This document shows positions 33,265-42,728 of a DNA stretch of 64,000 bases, one piece after another; within the stretch, counting starts at the first letter, position 1; every line of letters starts with the position of its first letter. The stretch is from Agromyces mariniharenae (GTDB lineage: Bacteria; Actinomycetota; Actinomycetes; Actinomycetales; Microbacteriaceae). The position numbers and the translations under genes were made by a program. The notes below the pieces were generated by a model. That model searched no databases. It saw nothing but the letters and a program-made list of their open reading frames with translations, and was not told the origin of the DNA. Location: positions 1,286,891 to 1,350,890 of the forward strand of contig NZ_VSSB01000001.1 of the NCBI RefSeq assembly GCF_008122505.1, given 5' to 3'.

Positions 33265-35430
33265 ATGTCCTCGCAGACCATTTCCGAGATGACCGGCCAC
33301 ACCCCGCGGCCGATGGGCTCGCCGTCGAAGCGCCCGATGGGCGGCTTCGGGCCCGGCCAACTCGTCCGGGCCGTTCCCGGCGCACTCCGCAAGCTCGATC
33401 CGCGTGAGATGTGGCACAACCCCGTCATGTTCATCGTCGAGATCGGCGCCGCGCTCACCACGCTGCTCGCGATCGCCGAGCCGTTCCTCGGCGGACCCGA
33501 GGCCTCGGGCGGCACCGAGGTGCCGGGCTCGTTCACCTGGGCGATCGCCGTCTGGCTCTGGATCACGGTGGTCTTCGCGAACCTCGCGGAGGCGGTGGCG
33601 GAGGGCCGCGGCAGGGCGCAGGCCGACACGCTCCGCCAGACGCGCACGTCGACGGTGGCCCACGTCGTGACCCGCTACGACGAGGTGTCGGATGCCGCGG
33701 CCGAGCGCACGCCCACCACCGACGTCTCCTCGGCCGACCTCCGGCTCGGTGACATCGTCATCGTCTCGGCCGGCGAACCGATCCCGGGCGACGGCGACAT
33801 CGTCCACGGCATCGCCTCGGTCGACGAGTCGGCGATCACGGGCGAGTCCGCCCCGGTCGTCCGCGAGTCCGGTGGCGACCGCTCCGCGGTCACGGGCGGC
33901 ACCCGGGTCCTCTCCGACCGGATCGTCGTGCGCATCACCTCGAAGCCCGGCGAGACGTTCGTCGACCGCATGATCGCCCTCGTCGAGGGCGCGTCGCGCC
34001 AGAAGACGCCGAACGAGATCGCGCTGGACATCCTGCTCGCGAGCCTCTCGATCGTCTTCGTGGTCGTGGTGCTCACGCTGAACCCGATCGCGTCCTACGC
34101 GGCGGCCCCGGCGAGCATCCCGGTGCTCATCGCCCTGCTCGTCTGCCTCATCCCGACGACGATCGGCGCGCTCCTCTCGGCGATCGGCATCGCCGGCATG
34201 GACCGGCTCGTGCAGCGCAACGTGCTCGCCATGTCGGGCCGAGCGGTCGAGGCCGCCGGCGACGTCACGACCCTGCTCCTCGACAAGACCGGCACCATCA
34301 CGCACGGCAACCGCCGCGCGAGCGACTTCGTGCCGATGCCGGGCGTCGCCGACCACGAGCTGGTGCGGGCGGCGGCACTCGCGTCGCTCGCCGACCCGAC
34401 CCCCGAGGGCAGCTCGATCGTCGACCTGGCGGCGGCACGCGGCATCCGCTTCGCCGGGGCGCCCGCGGGCGACGTCGTGCCGTTCACCGCGCAGACCCGC
34501 ATGTCGGGCGTCGACCTGGCCGACGGCACGGTCGTCCGCAAGGGCGCCGGGTCGGCGGTCACGGCGTGGGTCGAGGAGCGCGGTCGGATCCCGTCCAGCG
34601 AGCACGAGGAGCTCGACCGTCGAGTCGACGCGATCTCGGTCGACGGCGGCACGCCGCTCGTCGTCGCGCAGCGGTCGGCGGACGGCACGACCCGCATCCT
34701 CGGCGTCGTCCACCTGAAGGACATCGTCAAGGACGGGCTCGTCGACCGCTTCCGCGAGCTCCGGCAGATGGGCATCCGCACCGTGATGATCACGGGCGAC
34801 AACCCGCTCACGGCCAAGGCCATCGCGGCGGAGGCCGGCGTCGACGACTACCTCGCCGAGGCGACCCCCGAGGACAAGATCGCGCTCATCCGGAAGGAGC
34901 AGGCGGGCGGGAACCTCGTCGCCATGACCGGCGACGGCACGAACGACGCGCCGGCGCTCGCGCAGGCCGACGTCGGCGTGGCGATGAACTCGGGCACGTC
35001 GGCCGCGAAGGAGGCCGGCAACATGGTCGACCTCGACTCCGACCCGACGAAGCTCATCGAGATCGTCGCCATCGGCAAGCAGCTGCTCATCACGCGCGGC
35101 GCGCTCACCACGTTCTCGATCGCCAACGACGTCGCGAAGTACTTCGCGATCATCCCGGCGATGTTCGCGGGCGTGTTCCCCGGCCTGCAGGCGCTGAACA
35201 TCATGCAGCTGCACTCCCCGGCCTCGGCGGTGCTGTCGGCGATCATCTTCAACGCGATCATCATCGTGCTCCTGATCCCGCTCGCGCTCCGCGGCGTGAA
35301 GTACCGGCCGCTCGGGGCATCCGCGGTGCTGAACCGCAACCTGCTCGTCTACGGCCTCGGCGGCATCATCGCCCCGTTCATCGGTATCTGGCTCATCGAC
35401 CTCGTCGTCCGCCTGATCCCCGGCTTCTGA
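33265..35430 (+). CDS. kdpB: K+-transporting P-type ATPase catalytic subunit KdpB
   Basis: 721-aa P1A-type ATPase. Phosphorylation motif [12 protein letters not shown] carries the catalytic Asp; the actuator TGES is in [12 protein letters not shown], and the hinge is [21 protein letters not shown]. An N-terminal extension of about 40 residues ([14 protein letters not shown]) precedes the first helix. It starts 3 bp after kdpA. The 97-bp gap before kdpC holds an unusual inverted repeat. Confidence 0.95.
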   Translation: MSSQTISEMTGHTPRPMGSPSKRPMGGFGPGQLVRAVPGALRKLDPREMWHNPVMFIVEIGAALTTLLAIAEPFLGGPEASGGTEVPGSFTWAIAVWLWITVVFANLAEAVAEGRGRAQADTLRQTRTSTVAHVVTRYDEVSDAAAERTPTTDVSSADLRLGDIVIVSAGEPIPGDGDIVHGIASVDESAITGESAPVVRESGGDRSAVTGGTRVLSDRIVVRITSKPGETFVDRMIALVEGASRQKTPNEIALDILLASLSIVFVVVVLTLNPIASYAAAPASIPVLIALLVCLIPTTIGALLSAIGIAGMDRLVQRNVLAMSGRAVEAAGDVTTLLLDKTGTITHGNRRASDFVPMPGVADHELVRAAALASLADPTPEGSSIVDLAAARGIRFAGAPAGDVVPFTAQTRMSGVDLADGTVVRKGAGSAVTAWVEERGRIPSSEHEELDRRVDAISVDGGTPLVVAQRSADGTTRILGVVHLKDIVKDGLVDRFRELRQMGIRTVMITGDNPLTAKAIAAEAGVDDYLAEATPEDKIALIRKEQAGGNLVAMTGDGTNDAPALAQADVGVAMNSGTSAAKEAGNMVDLDSDPTKLIEIVAIGKQLLITRGALTTFSIANDVAKYFAIIPAMFAGVFPGLQALNIMQLHSPASAVLSAIIFNAIIIVLLIPLALRGVKYRPLGASAVLNRNLLVYGLGGIIAPFIGIWLIDLVVRLIPGF

Positions 35431-35440
35431 TTCCCATGCT

Positions 35441-35503
35441 CTGCGCCACTTCGACACGCATCGCGCCACTTCAACTGGCGCAGCGGCCGCCGAAGTGGCG
35501 CAG
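35441..35503. repeat. Nested inverted repeat between kdpB and kdpC
   Basis: CTGCGCCACTTCG (35441-35453) pairs exactly with 35491-35503. Inside, GCGCCACTTC recurs at 35463-35472, and GCGCCA/TGGCGC forms an inner hairpin (35463-35481). It could be a processing or attenuating hairpin, or a small inserted element; kdpC keeps its own GAAAGGA ribosome-binding site. Confidence 0.65.
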
Positions 35504-35527
35504 CGCCCACCTCGAAAGGACCACACC

Positions 35528-36139
35528 ATGAGCACCACGCGCACCACGGCGCGCACCCACTGGGTCGCGATCCGCGCCATGCTCCTCTTCACGCTCGTGC
35601 TGGGCGTCGCGTACACGCTCGTCGTGACCGCGATCGGCCAGCTCGCGCTCCCCGCCCAGGCCGACGGCTCCGTCCTGCGGAACGCCGACGGCGAGGTCGT
35701 CGGCTCCGCGCTCATCGGCCAGTCGTTCACGGATGCCGCGGGCGACCCGCTCCCCGAATGGTTCCAGCCCCGCCCGTCGGCTGCGGGCGACGGGTACGAC
35801 GCCGGCGCGTCGAGCGGCAGCAACCTCGGTCCCGAGAACCCCGACCTCATCGCCGCCATCGAGGAGCGCACGGCCCAGGTCGCGACGTTCGACGGCGTCC
35901 CCGAGTCGGAAGTACCCGTCGACGCGGTGACCGCGTCGGGATCCGGCCTCGACCCGCACATCAGCCCCGAGTACGCGCTGCAGCAGGTCGCCCGGGTCGC
36001 CGATGCCCGCGGCCTCGACGAGGCCGACGTGCGGGCGCTCGTCGAGTCGCACACGCGGTCGCGCGACCTCGGCTACCTCGGCGAACCGACCGTGAACGTG
36101 CTCGAGCTCAACCTCGCGCTCGCGCAGGTGGGAGACTGA
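35528..36139 (+). CDS. kdpC: K+-transporting ATPase subunit KdpC
   Basis: 203-aa membrane-anchored accessory subunit: one N-terminal helix (AMLLFTLVLGVAYTLVVTAIGQ) and an extracytoplasmic domain with the family motifs IGQSFTD, FQPRPSAAGDGYD, ASSGSNLGPENP and VTASGSGLDPHISPEYALQQ. It helps ATP binding by KdpB. ATG at 35528, with AAAGGA 8-13 nt upstream. Confidence 0.95.
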   Translation: MSTTRTTARTHWVAIRAMLLFTLVLGVAYTLVVTAIGQLALPAQADGSVLRNADGEVVGSALIGQSFTDAAGDPLPEWFQPRPSAAGDGYDAGASSGSNLGPENPDLIAAIEERTAQVATFDGVPESEVPVDAVTASGSGLDPHISPEYALQQVARVADARGLDEADVRALVESHTRSRDLGYLGEPTVNVLELNLALAQVGD

Positions 36140-36144
36140 CGCAC

Positions 36145-38628
36145 ATGAAGAGGGGGCGGCTGCGAGTGCTCCTCGGCGCCGCTCCCGGCGTCGGCAAGAC
36201 CTACACGATGCTCGAGGAGGGCCGGCGCCTCCGCGACGAGGGCCGCGACGTCGTCGTGGCCTTCGTCGAGACGCACGGGCGCGCGGCGACCGCGGCGATG
36301 ATCGAGGGGCTCGAGGTCGTCCCGCGCCGGCACGAGGAGCATCGCGGCCTCGCGCTCGAGGAGATGGACGTCGACGCGGTGCTGGCGCGCACGCCCGAGA
36401 TCGCCCTGGTCGACGAGCTCGCCCATACCAACGCGCCCGGCTCGCGGCATCCGAAGCGCTGGCAGGACGTCGAGGACCTGCTCGCGGCGGGCATCGACGT
36501 GATCTCGACCGTGAACACCCAGCACATCGAGTCCCTCGGCGACGTCGTGCTCGAGATCACCGGCGCGCAGCAGCGCGAGACGATCCCCGACTCGGTGCTG
36601 CGCGCCGCCGACCAGATCGAGGTCGTCGACCTCGCCCCGCAGGCCCTGCGCGACCGGCTCGCCGGCGGGCTCGTCTACCCCGCCGAGCGCATCGATGCCG
36701 CGCTGTCGAACTACTTCCGGCTCGGCAACCTCACCGCGCTGCGCGAGCTCGCCCTGCTCTGGCTCGCCGACGAGGTCGACCAGGCGCTCAAGGCGTACCG
36801 CGCCGAGCACGGCATCACCGGCAAGTGGGAGGCGCGCGAGCGCGTGGTCGTCGCCCTCACCGGCGGTCCAGAGGGCGAGACCCTGCTGCGCCGCGGCGCT
36901 CGCATCGCCGCGCGCAGCTCGGGCGGGCAGCTCCTCGCGGTGCACGTCACCACTCCCGACGGGCTCCGTGCGCGGCACCCCGAGGCACTCGACCGGCAGC
37001 GCTCGCTCGTCGAGCAGCTCGGCGGCACGTTCCACCAGGTGGTCGGAGAGGACGTCCCCCGCGCGCTCGTCGAGTTCGCCAGGGCATCGGATGCCACGCA
37101 GCTCGTCCTCGGCGTGAGCCGCCGGTCGCGCCTGGCCGCCGCCTTCACCGGGCCGGGCATCGGCGCGACGGTGATCCGCGAGTCGGGCGACATCGACGTG
37201 CACATCGTGACGCACGCAGCGGCCGGATCGGGGTTCTCGCTGCCACGTCTGGGCGGCGCCCTCAGCCGCACCCGTCTCTTCGTCGGCTTCGCGATCGCGC
37301 TCGTGTTCGGCCCGCTGGTCAGCTGGGTGCTCACGATCTTCCACACGGAGTCGTCGATCACGAGCGACGTGCTCGCCTACCAGCTGCTCGTCATCGTGGT
37401 CGCCCTCGTGGGCGGCCTCTGGCCGGCCCTGTTCGCGGCCGTGCTCTCGGGCCTCACGCTGAACTACCTCTTCATCCAGCCCCTCCACACACTGACCATC
37501 GCCGAGCCGCGACAGCTGCTCGCGCTGGTCTTCTACGTCGCGAACGCGCTGCTCGTGAGCCTCGTCGTCGACCAGGCCGCGCGGCGCACCCGCGAGGCCA
37601 GAAGGGCCGCGGCCGAGTCGCAGCTGCTCGCCACCATCTCGGGCAGCGTGCTGCGCGGCGAGGACGCGCTGCAGGCCATGGTCACGCAGACCCGCGAGGC
37701 CTTCGGGCTGAGCGGGGTCCGCCTCCTCGTCGACGGCGAGCCGCGGGTGACCGACGGCGAGCCCGCCGACGACGACCGGGTGAGCACGGTCCCGATCGGC
37801 ACGCGCGGCGTGCTCGAGCTGCACGGCGGCGACCTCGAGGCATCCGAGCGCCGCCTGCTGCAGGTCATCGCGACCCAGCTCGACGCGGCCATCGAGCACG
37901 GCGCCCTCGCGTCGGCCGCCGAGGCCGCCGGCGAGCTCGCCGAGACCGACAAGGTGCGCTCGGCGCTGCTCGCCGCGGTCGGGCACGACCTGCGGCGCCC
38001 GCTCACGTCCGCGTCGGCCGCCGTGAGCGCACTGCGGTCGCCCGACGTGACGCTGCCGCCCGAGCAGCGCGCCGAGCTGCTCGACACCGCGGCCGAGAGC
38101 CTCGACGCGCTGGCCGACCTCGTGACGAACCTGCTCGACGTGAGCCGCCTGCAGGCGGGCGCGCTCGCCGTCACGCTCGCTCCGACGGATGTCGCGGACG
38201 TCGTGTTCCCCGCCCTCGACGAGCTCGAGCTCGGGCCCGCCGAAGTGGAGCTCGACCTCGCCGACGACCTGCGGCCGATGCTCGCCGACGCCGGACTGCT
38301 GCAGCGCGTCGTCGTGAACCTCCTCGCGAACGCGGTGCGCCACTCCCCCGACGGCGAGCGCGTGCGGGTCGCCGCGAGCACCTTCCGCGGCCGCACCGAG
38401 CTGCGCGTCGTCGACCGCGGCCCGGGCATCCCGCCCGAGCGGCGCAACGAGGTGTTCACCCCGTTCCAGCGCCTCGGCGACATCGACAACGAGACCGGCC
38501 TCGGGCTCGGCCTCGCCCTCTCGAAGGGCTTCGTCGAGGGCATGGACGGCACGCTCGAGGTCGAGGACACCCCGGGCGGCGGCCTCACCATGGTCGTCAC
38601 GCTGCCCACCGCCGAGGAGGCCGAATGA
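36145..38628 (+). CDS. kdpD: Sensor histidine kinase KdpD
   Basis: 827-aa membrane sensor of K+ limitation. N-terminal KdpD domain with Walker A (LLGAAPGVGKTYTML), a universal-stress-protein domain (residues about 235-360, VVALTGGPEGETLLRRGA), the DUF4118 membrane region with four helices (about 380-480), a GAF-like stretch, then HisKA with the phospho-acceptor His in AAVGHDLRRPLTSA (about 615) and an ATPase domain (NLLANAVRHSPDGE, GLGLGLALSKGFVEGM). It phosphorylates KdpE encoded next. ATG at 36145 with GGTGGGAG upstream. Confidence 0.95.
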   Translation: MKRGRLRVLLGAAPGVGKTYTMLEEGRRLRDEGRDVVVAFVETHGRAATAAMIEGLEVVPRRHEEHRGLALEEMDVDAVLARTPEIALVDELAHTNAPGSRHPKRWQDVEDLLAAGIDVISTVNTQHIESLGDVVLEITGAQQRETIPDSVLRAADQIEVVDLAPQALRDRLAGGLVYPAERIDAALSNYFRLGNLTALRELALLWLADEVDQALKAYRAEHGITGKWEARERVVVALTGGPEGETLLRRGARIAARSSGGQLLAVHVTTPDGLRARHPEALDRQRSLVEQLGGTFHQVVGEDVPRALVEFARASDATQLVLGVSRRSRLAAAFTGPGIGATVIRESGDIDVHIVTHAAAGSGFSLPRLGGALSRTRLFVGFAIALVFGPLVSWVLTIFHTESSITSDVLAYQLLVIVVALVGGLWPALFAAVLSGLTLNYLFIQPLHTLTIAEPRQLLALVFYVANALLVSLVVDQAARRTREARRAAAESQLLATISGSVLRGEDALQAMVTQTREAFGLSGVRLLVDGEPRVTDGEPADDDRVSTVPIGTRGVLELHGGDLEASERRLLQVIATQLDAAIEHGALASAAEAAGELAETDKVRSALLAAVGHDLRRPLTSASAAVSALRSPDVTLPPEQRAELLDTAAESLDALADLVTNLLDVSRLQAGALAVTLAPTDVADVVFPALDELELGPAEVELDLADDLRPMLADAGLLQRVVVNLLANAVRHSPDGERVRVAASTFRGRTELRVVDRGPGIPPERRNEVFTPFQRLGDIDNETGLGLGLALSKGFVEGMDGTLEVEDTPGGGLTMVVTLPTAEEAE

Positions 38629-39356
38629 AGATCCTCGTCGCCGACGACGACGCCCAGCTGCAGCGCGCCCTGCGCATCACGCTCGCCTCGCGCGGCTACG
38701 ACGTGGTGGCGGCGCGCGACGGGGCCGAGGCCATCGAGCTCGCGGCGAGCGCGCACCCCGACCTCGTGCTGCTCGACCTCGGCATGCCCAACGTCGACGG
38801 CATGGACGTGATCCGGGCGGTGCGCGCGTGGTCGAGCGTGCCGATCCTCGTGCTCTCGGGCCGCACCGACTCCGCCGAGAAGGTCGAGGCGCTCGACGCG
38901 GGGGCCGACGACTACGTCACGAAGCCGTTCGCGATGGACGAGCTGCTCGCCCGCATCCGGGCGCGGGCCCGCGCGACGGGCGGTGCCGAGGCGGATGCCG
39001 CGACGGTCGCGATCGGCGACCTCGTCGTCGACCTGGCGGCGAAGACGATCCGGCGGGCGGGCGGGCCCGACGGACCCGGCGCCGCCGACGCGGGGAGCGG
39101 CGCGGCCGAGGGCTCCGCGGCATCCGTGCGCCTGACGCCCACCGAGTGGCGGCTGCTCGAGCTCTTCCTGCGCAACCCCGGCAAGCTGCTCACGCGCGAG
39201 ATGCTGCTCTCCGACGTGTGGGGTCCGTACCACCGCAACGACGCGGGCTACCTGCGGCTCTACGTGGCGCAGCTGCGGCGGAAGCTCGAGCCCGTGCCAT
39301 CGGAGCCGCGGCACTTCCTCAACGAGCCGGGCCTGGGCTACCGCTTCGAGCCGTAG
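38625..39356 (+). CDS. kdpE: Response regulator KdpE
   Basis: 243-aa OmpR-family regulator. The receiver has Asp pair VADDD near the start, the phospho-acceptor Asp in LVLLDLGMP and Lys in YVTKPF. The winged helix is RLTPTEWRLLELFLRNPGK to GLGYRFEP. A Gly/Ala-rich insertion (GGPDGPGAADAGSGAAEG) in the DNA-binding domain is longer than usual. The ATG overlaps the kdpD stop (ATGA). It is expected to activate kdp when phosphorylated by KdpD. Confidence 0.95.
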   Translation: MKILVADDDAQLQRALRITLASRGYDVVAARDGAEAIELAASAHPDLVLLDLGMPNVDGMDVIRAVRAWSSVPILVLSGRTDSAEKVEALDAGADDYVTKPFAMDELLARIRARARATGGAEADAATVAIGDLVVDLAAKTIRRAGGPDGPGAADAGSGAAEGSAASVRLTPTEWRLLELFLRNPGKLLTREMLLSDVWGPYHRNDAGYLRLYVAQLRRKLEPVPSEPRHFLNEPGLGYRFEP

Positions 39357-39372
39357 CCCGCCCTCCCCCGCG

Positions 39373-39378
39373 TACCCT
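39373..39378 (+). promoter_or_regulatory. -10 box TACCCT, leaderless rlmC
   Basis: TACCCT ends 6 nt before the GTG at 39385. Confidence 0.5.
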
Positions 39379-39384
39379 TGACGC

Positions 39385-40533
39385 GTGCAGTGCCCCTACT
39401 TCGACGCCTGGCAGTGCCGGTCGTGCTCCCTCATGGGGCGGCCCTACTCAGACCAGCTCGCCGAGAAGCAGTCGCACGCCGAGGAGCTCCTCGCGCCGTT
39501 CGACGTGCCCGCGTGGCTGCCGCCCGTCGCGAGCGTCGAGCGCGACTACCGCAACAAGGCGAAGATGGTGGTCGGCGGCACGACGGATGCCCCGACGATC
39601 GGCATCCTCGACGCCGACGGCCACGGCGTCGACCTGCAGGCGTGCGGCATCTGCTCGCCCGGGCACCGCGCCGCGTTCCCGGTGCTCGCGCGCTTCATCA
39701 CGCTCGCCCGCATCGCGCCGTACGACGTCGGCACCCGCACGGGCGAGCTCAAGCACCTGATCGTGACCGAGTCGCCCGACGGCGAGCTCATGGTGCGCTT
39801 CGTGCTGCGGTCGACCGAGCCCGTCGGGCGCATCCGCAAGCACCTGCCGTCGCTGCTCGCCGAGCTGCCGCAGGCGCGGGTCGTGACGGCGAACCTGCTG
39901 CCCGAGCACAAGGCCGTGCTGGAGGGCGCCGAGGAGGTCGTGCTCACCGAGCACCAGACCCTGCCGATGCGGCTCAACGACGTGACCATGCACCTGCGCC
40001 CGCAGAGCTTCTTCCAGACGAACACCGCGATCGCCGCCGCGCTCTACGCCGAGGCGCGCGCCTGGATCCGCGACCTCGCACCCGAGGACGCCTGGGACCT
40101 CTACTCCGGCGTCGGCGGCTTCGCCCTGCACCTCGCGGGCGGCCCCGGCGATGCGGCCGCGACCGACGTCACCGGCATCGAGACGAGCGTCGAGGCCGTC
40201 GCGAGCGCCGAGCTCAGCCGCACGGATGCCGCGCTGAGCCGCCTGCGGTTCGCGGCCGGCGACGCCACCGCGTTCGCCGTCGGCGCGGAACGCGCCCCCG
40301 ACCTCGTGGTGGTGAACCCGCCCCGCCGCGGCATCGGTCGCGAGCTCGCCGACTGGCTCGAGCGATCGGATGCCGCGCACGTGCTCTACTCGAGCTGCAA
40401 CGTCGCCTCGCTCGCCCGCGACCTCGCGGCGATGCCGTCGCTCCGGCCGGTGAAGGCGCGCGTGTTCGACATGTTCCCGCAGACGACGCACTTCGAGGTC
40501 ATGGTGCTGCTGGAGCGTCGAGGTCGGCCGTGA
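39385..40533 (+). CDS. rlmC: 23S rRNA (uracil-C5)-methyltransferase RlmC
   Basis: 382-aa SAM-dependent RNA methyltransferase. Iron-sulfur cluster Cys residues are MQC (3), WQCRSC (11, 14) and ACGIC. The SAM motif is DLYSGVGGFALHLAG, the catalytic Cys is in LYSSCNVASLARDL, and the motif FPQTTHFEVMVLLER ends the fold. No TRAM domain precedes the cluster, as in RlmC (U747) rather than RlmD. The GTG at 39385 sits 6 nt after a -10 box. Its 3' end overlaps the convergent hexosaminidase gene by 35 bp. Confidence 0.9.
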   Translation: MQCPYFDAWQCRSCSLMGRPYSDQLAEKQSHAEELLAPFDVPAWLPPVASVERDYRNKAKMVVGGTTDAPTIGILDADGHGVDLQACGICSPGHRAAFPVLARFITLARIAPYDVGTRTGELKHLIVTESPDGELMVRFVLRSTEPVGRIRKHLPSLLAELPQARVVTANLLPEHKAVLEGAEEVVLTEHQTLPMRLNDVTMHLRPQSFFQTNTAIAAALYAEARAWIRDLAPEDAWDLYSGVGGFALHLAGGPGDAAATDVTGIETSVEAVASAELSRTDAALSRLRFAAGDATAFAVGAERAPDLVVVNPPRRGIGRELADWLERSDAAHVLYSSCNVASLARDLAAMPSLRPVKARVFDMFPQTTHFEVMVLLERRGRP

Positions 40534-41857
40534 GCCGCTCGAGCTCGGCGATGCGCGCGGCGCGATCGCGCGGCATTCCCGGAACCCCCGGCCGCTGCTG
40601 CTCGGGTCGTGGACCGTCGAGCGGCCGGAAGTCCACGCCCTGCTCCTCGAGCCACGCCAGGTAGCCGGGCAGCCGGAACGCGAAGTCGTCCCAGTCGAGC
40701 GGTCCGCCGTTCCACGCGACCTCCGCGAACGCGCCGAGACGCGGGAACACCGCGTAGTCGAGTCGCTCGCGGGTGTCGAGGTGCTCGGTCCACACGTTCG
40801 CCTGCACGCCGATGACGTGCTGCCGCAGCGCCGCCGACGACGCGGACGACAGCGGCTCGAACGACGCGACGTCCTCGAGCGAGAGCACCGTGCCGACGGG
40901 GATCGGCTCGCGCGGGTCGTCCGACTGCCGGTAGTCGAGGTAGGTCCACAGGTCGGGGCAGAGCACGACGTCATGGCCGAGCCGCGCCCCGAGCTCGGCG
41001 CCGACCGGTCCGCGCCACGACGCGACGACCGCGTCGGGCGCCGGCGCCCCGCCGCCCTCGAGCATCTCGTCCCACCCGATCACGCGGCGCCCTCGACGTG
41101 CGAGGTGCGCCGCGACGCGGCCGAGGAACCACGCCTGCAGCGCCGGCTCGTCGGCGAGCCCGCGCTCGGCCATGAGCTCCTGCGTGCGCGGGTCCTCGCG
41201 CCACCGCGTCTTCTGCGCCTCGTCGCCGCCGATGCCGATCACGTCGGACTCGAACACGTCGCACACCTCGTCGAGCACGTCGCACACGAAGGCGACCGTC
41301 GCGTCCTCGGCATTCAGCACCTCGTCGGAGATGCCGAACCGCGTCCACGGCTCGGTCACCCGTTCGCGCACGGCCCCCGCCCCGCCGACGCCGTGCTCGG
41401 GATACGCCGCGAGGATCGCCCGCGCATGCCCGGGCACGTCGACCTCGGGCACGATCCGGATGCCGCGCTCGGACGCGTACCGCACGAGCCCGCGAAGCTC
41501 GTCCTTCGTGTACCACCCGGCGTGCGGCACCCCGTCGCCGCGTGCGTCGGGCCCGTGCCCGAGCTGGGACTCCGACCGCCGACCGCCCACCTCGGTGAGC
41601 AGCGGATGCCGCCGCACCTCGAACCGCCAGCCCTGGTCGTCGGTGAGGTGCAGCTGCAGCATGTTGAGCCCGTGGGCCGCGACGAGGTCGACGAACCGGT
41701 GCAGCTCGGGCAGCGGCCGGAACCGGCGCGCGACGTCGAGCATGACGCCGCGCCACGCGAAGCGGGGCTCGCCGGTGAGGCGGAGCGGGGCCAGCGTCTC
41801 GATACGCGTCGGCCTGCGGCCGGCGCTACTCGACGACCGGGATGGCGGCGAGGTCAC
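40499..41857 (-). CDS. Beta-N-acetylhexosaminidase (GH20), catalytic domain only, repeat-encoded N-terminus
   Basis: Removes terminal GlcNAc from chitin or peptidoglycan fragments. The GH20 core begins PRFAWRGVMLDVARRF at residue 31, and the catalytic Asp-Glu pair is GIGGDEAQKTRW; VIGWDEML, VVASWRG and VIGVQANVWTE follow. The usual N-terminal GH20b domain (about 120-150 aa) is missing. The GTG at 41857 overlaps the proC stop (GTGA); a start there makes a REP-like repeat (41794-41838) coding for residues about 7-22 (RSSSSAGRRPTRIET). The alternative ATG at 41743 would cut into the first barrel strand. No signal peptide, so probably cytosolic. Downstream neighbour rlmC is convergent. Confidence 0.8.
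   Translation of the reverse strand: MTSPPSRSSSSAGRRPTRIETLAPLRLTGEPRFAWRGVMLDVARRFRPLPELHRFVDLVAAHGLNMLQLHLTDDQGWRFEVRRHPLLTEVGGRRSESQLGHGPDARGDGVPHAGWYTKDELRGLVRYASERGIRIVPEVDVPGHARAILAAYPEHGVGGAGAVRERVTEPWTRFGISDEVLNAEDATVAFVCDVLDEVCDVFESDVIGIGGDEAQKTRWREDPRTQELMAERGLADEPALQAWFLGRVAAHLARRGRRVIGWDEMLEGGGAPAPDAVVASWRGPVGAELGARLGHDVVLCPDLWTYLDYRQSDDPREPIPVGTVLSLEDVASFEPLSSASSAALRQHVIGVQANVWTEHLDTRERLDYAVFPRLGAFAEVAWNGGPLDWDDFAFRLPGYLAWLEEQGVDFRPLDGPRPEQQRPGVPGMPRDRAARIAELERLTADLDAPAAP
41794..41838 (-). repeat. REP-like palindrome, variant A, inside the hexosaminidase 5' end
   Basis: Full 45-bp copy on the minus strand; inner hairpin CGGCC-GCA-GGCCG, a stem found in no other copy here but fully paired. 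It lies 15 bp downstream of the proC stop. Confidence 0.9.
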
Positions 41858-42705
41858 GCCCCGGCCGCCAGCTCGCGGGCGCGAGCCAGCGCGGCATCCG
41901 TCGCCCGGTCGAAGACCTCCTTGAGTCGCGCCTCCTCGAGCACCGCGATCGCACGCTCGGTGGTGCCCTTCGGGCTCGTCACGCGGCGGCGCAGCTCGGC
42001 CGGGTCGTACTCGGATGCCGCGAGCAGCTCGCTCGCGCCCCGGAACGTGCCCTCCACCATGAGCGCCGCCTGCTCGGGTGTGAATCCCTTGTCGATCGCG
42101 GTCGCCGTGAGCTGCTCGATGAGGAAGAAGACGTACGCGGGCCCCGACCCCGAGATCGTCGAGAGCGCGTCGATCTGCTCCTCGGGCACGACGATCACGT
42201 CGCCCACCGTCTCGAAGAGGGCCACCGCGAGCGCGAGGTCGTCGTCGGTCGAACGGGTGCCCGCCGCGACGCCCGTCACGGCTCGGCCGACGACGGCCGG
42301 CGTGTTCGGCATCGAGCGGATGACCGCGACCGACTCGGGCAGCAGCGACTCGTACGTCGCGACCGTCACGCCCGCCGCGACCGAGACCACCACGGTGCCG
42401 GGGTCGAGCGCGTCGGCGATCTCGCGCAGCAGGTCGGGCACCATCGCGGGCTTGACGGCGACCACCACGACCTTCGCGCCGGCGACCGCCGAGCGGTTCG
42501 CCGTGGCATCCGTCTCGGTCGCGTAGGAGGTGACGCCGGGCAGGCCGTCGAGCTCGTCGGCGCGCTCGCGCGAGCGGTTGGTGGCACGGATGCCGCCCTC
42601 GATCTCGATGCCGGGCTGGAGCAGCCCGGCGAGGATCGCGCGGGCCATCGACCCGGCTCCGAGGAAGGCGATGGAGGGCAGCTTCACGGGGGCGTCGGCG
42701 CTCAT
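41854..42705 (-). CDS. proC: Pyrroline-5-carboxylate reductase
   Basis: 283-aa enzyme reducing pyrroline-5-carboxylate to proline with NADPH. The N-terminal Rossmann motif is FLGAGSMARAILAGLL; NRSRERADEL fits NADP preference; VKPAMVPDLL follows. The C-terminal dimerisation domain has STISGSGPAYVFFLIEQLTATAI, the P5CR signature. Cytosolic. ATG at 42705, divergent from the CDF transporter gene with 23 bp between starts. Confidence 0.94.
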   Translation of the reverse strand: MSADAPVKLPSIAFLGAGSMARAILAGLLQPGIEIEGGIRATNRSRERADELDGLPGVTSYATETDATANRSAVAGAKVVVVAVKPAMVPDLLREIADALDPGTVVVSVAAGVTVATYESLLPESVAVIRSMPNTPAVVGRAVTGVAAGTRSTDDDLALAVALFETVGDVIVVPEEQIDALSTISGSGPAYVFFLIEQLTATAIDKGFTPEQAALMVEGTFRGASELLAASEYDPAELRRRVTSPKGTTERAIAVLEEARLKEVFDRATDAALARARELAAGA

Positions 42706-42715
42706 GCGACCATCC

Positions 42716-42721
42716 TAGGAT
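42716..42721 (+). promoter_or_regulatory. -10 box TAGGAT, leaderless CDF transporter gene
   Basis: TAGGAT ends 7 nt before the ATG at 42729. Confidence 0.5.
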
Positions 42722-42728
42722 TGACGCC

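Noticed and set aside
31474..36054. A 1,526-codon open frame on the minus strand
   Set aside because: Antisense to kdpA-kdpC; low-complexity Arg/Glu/His-rich translation and no conserved motif.
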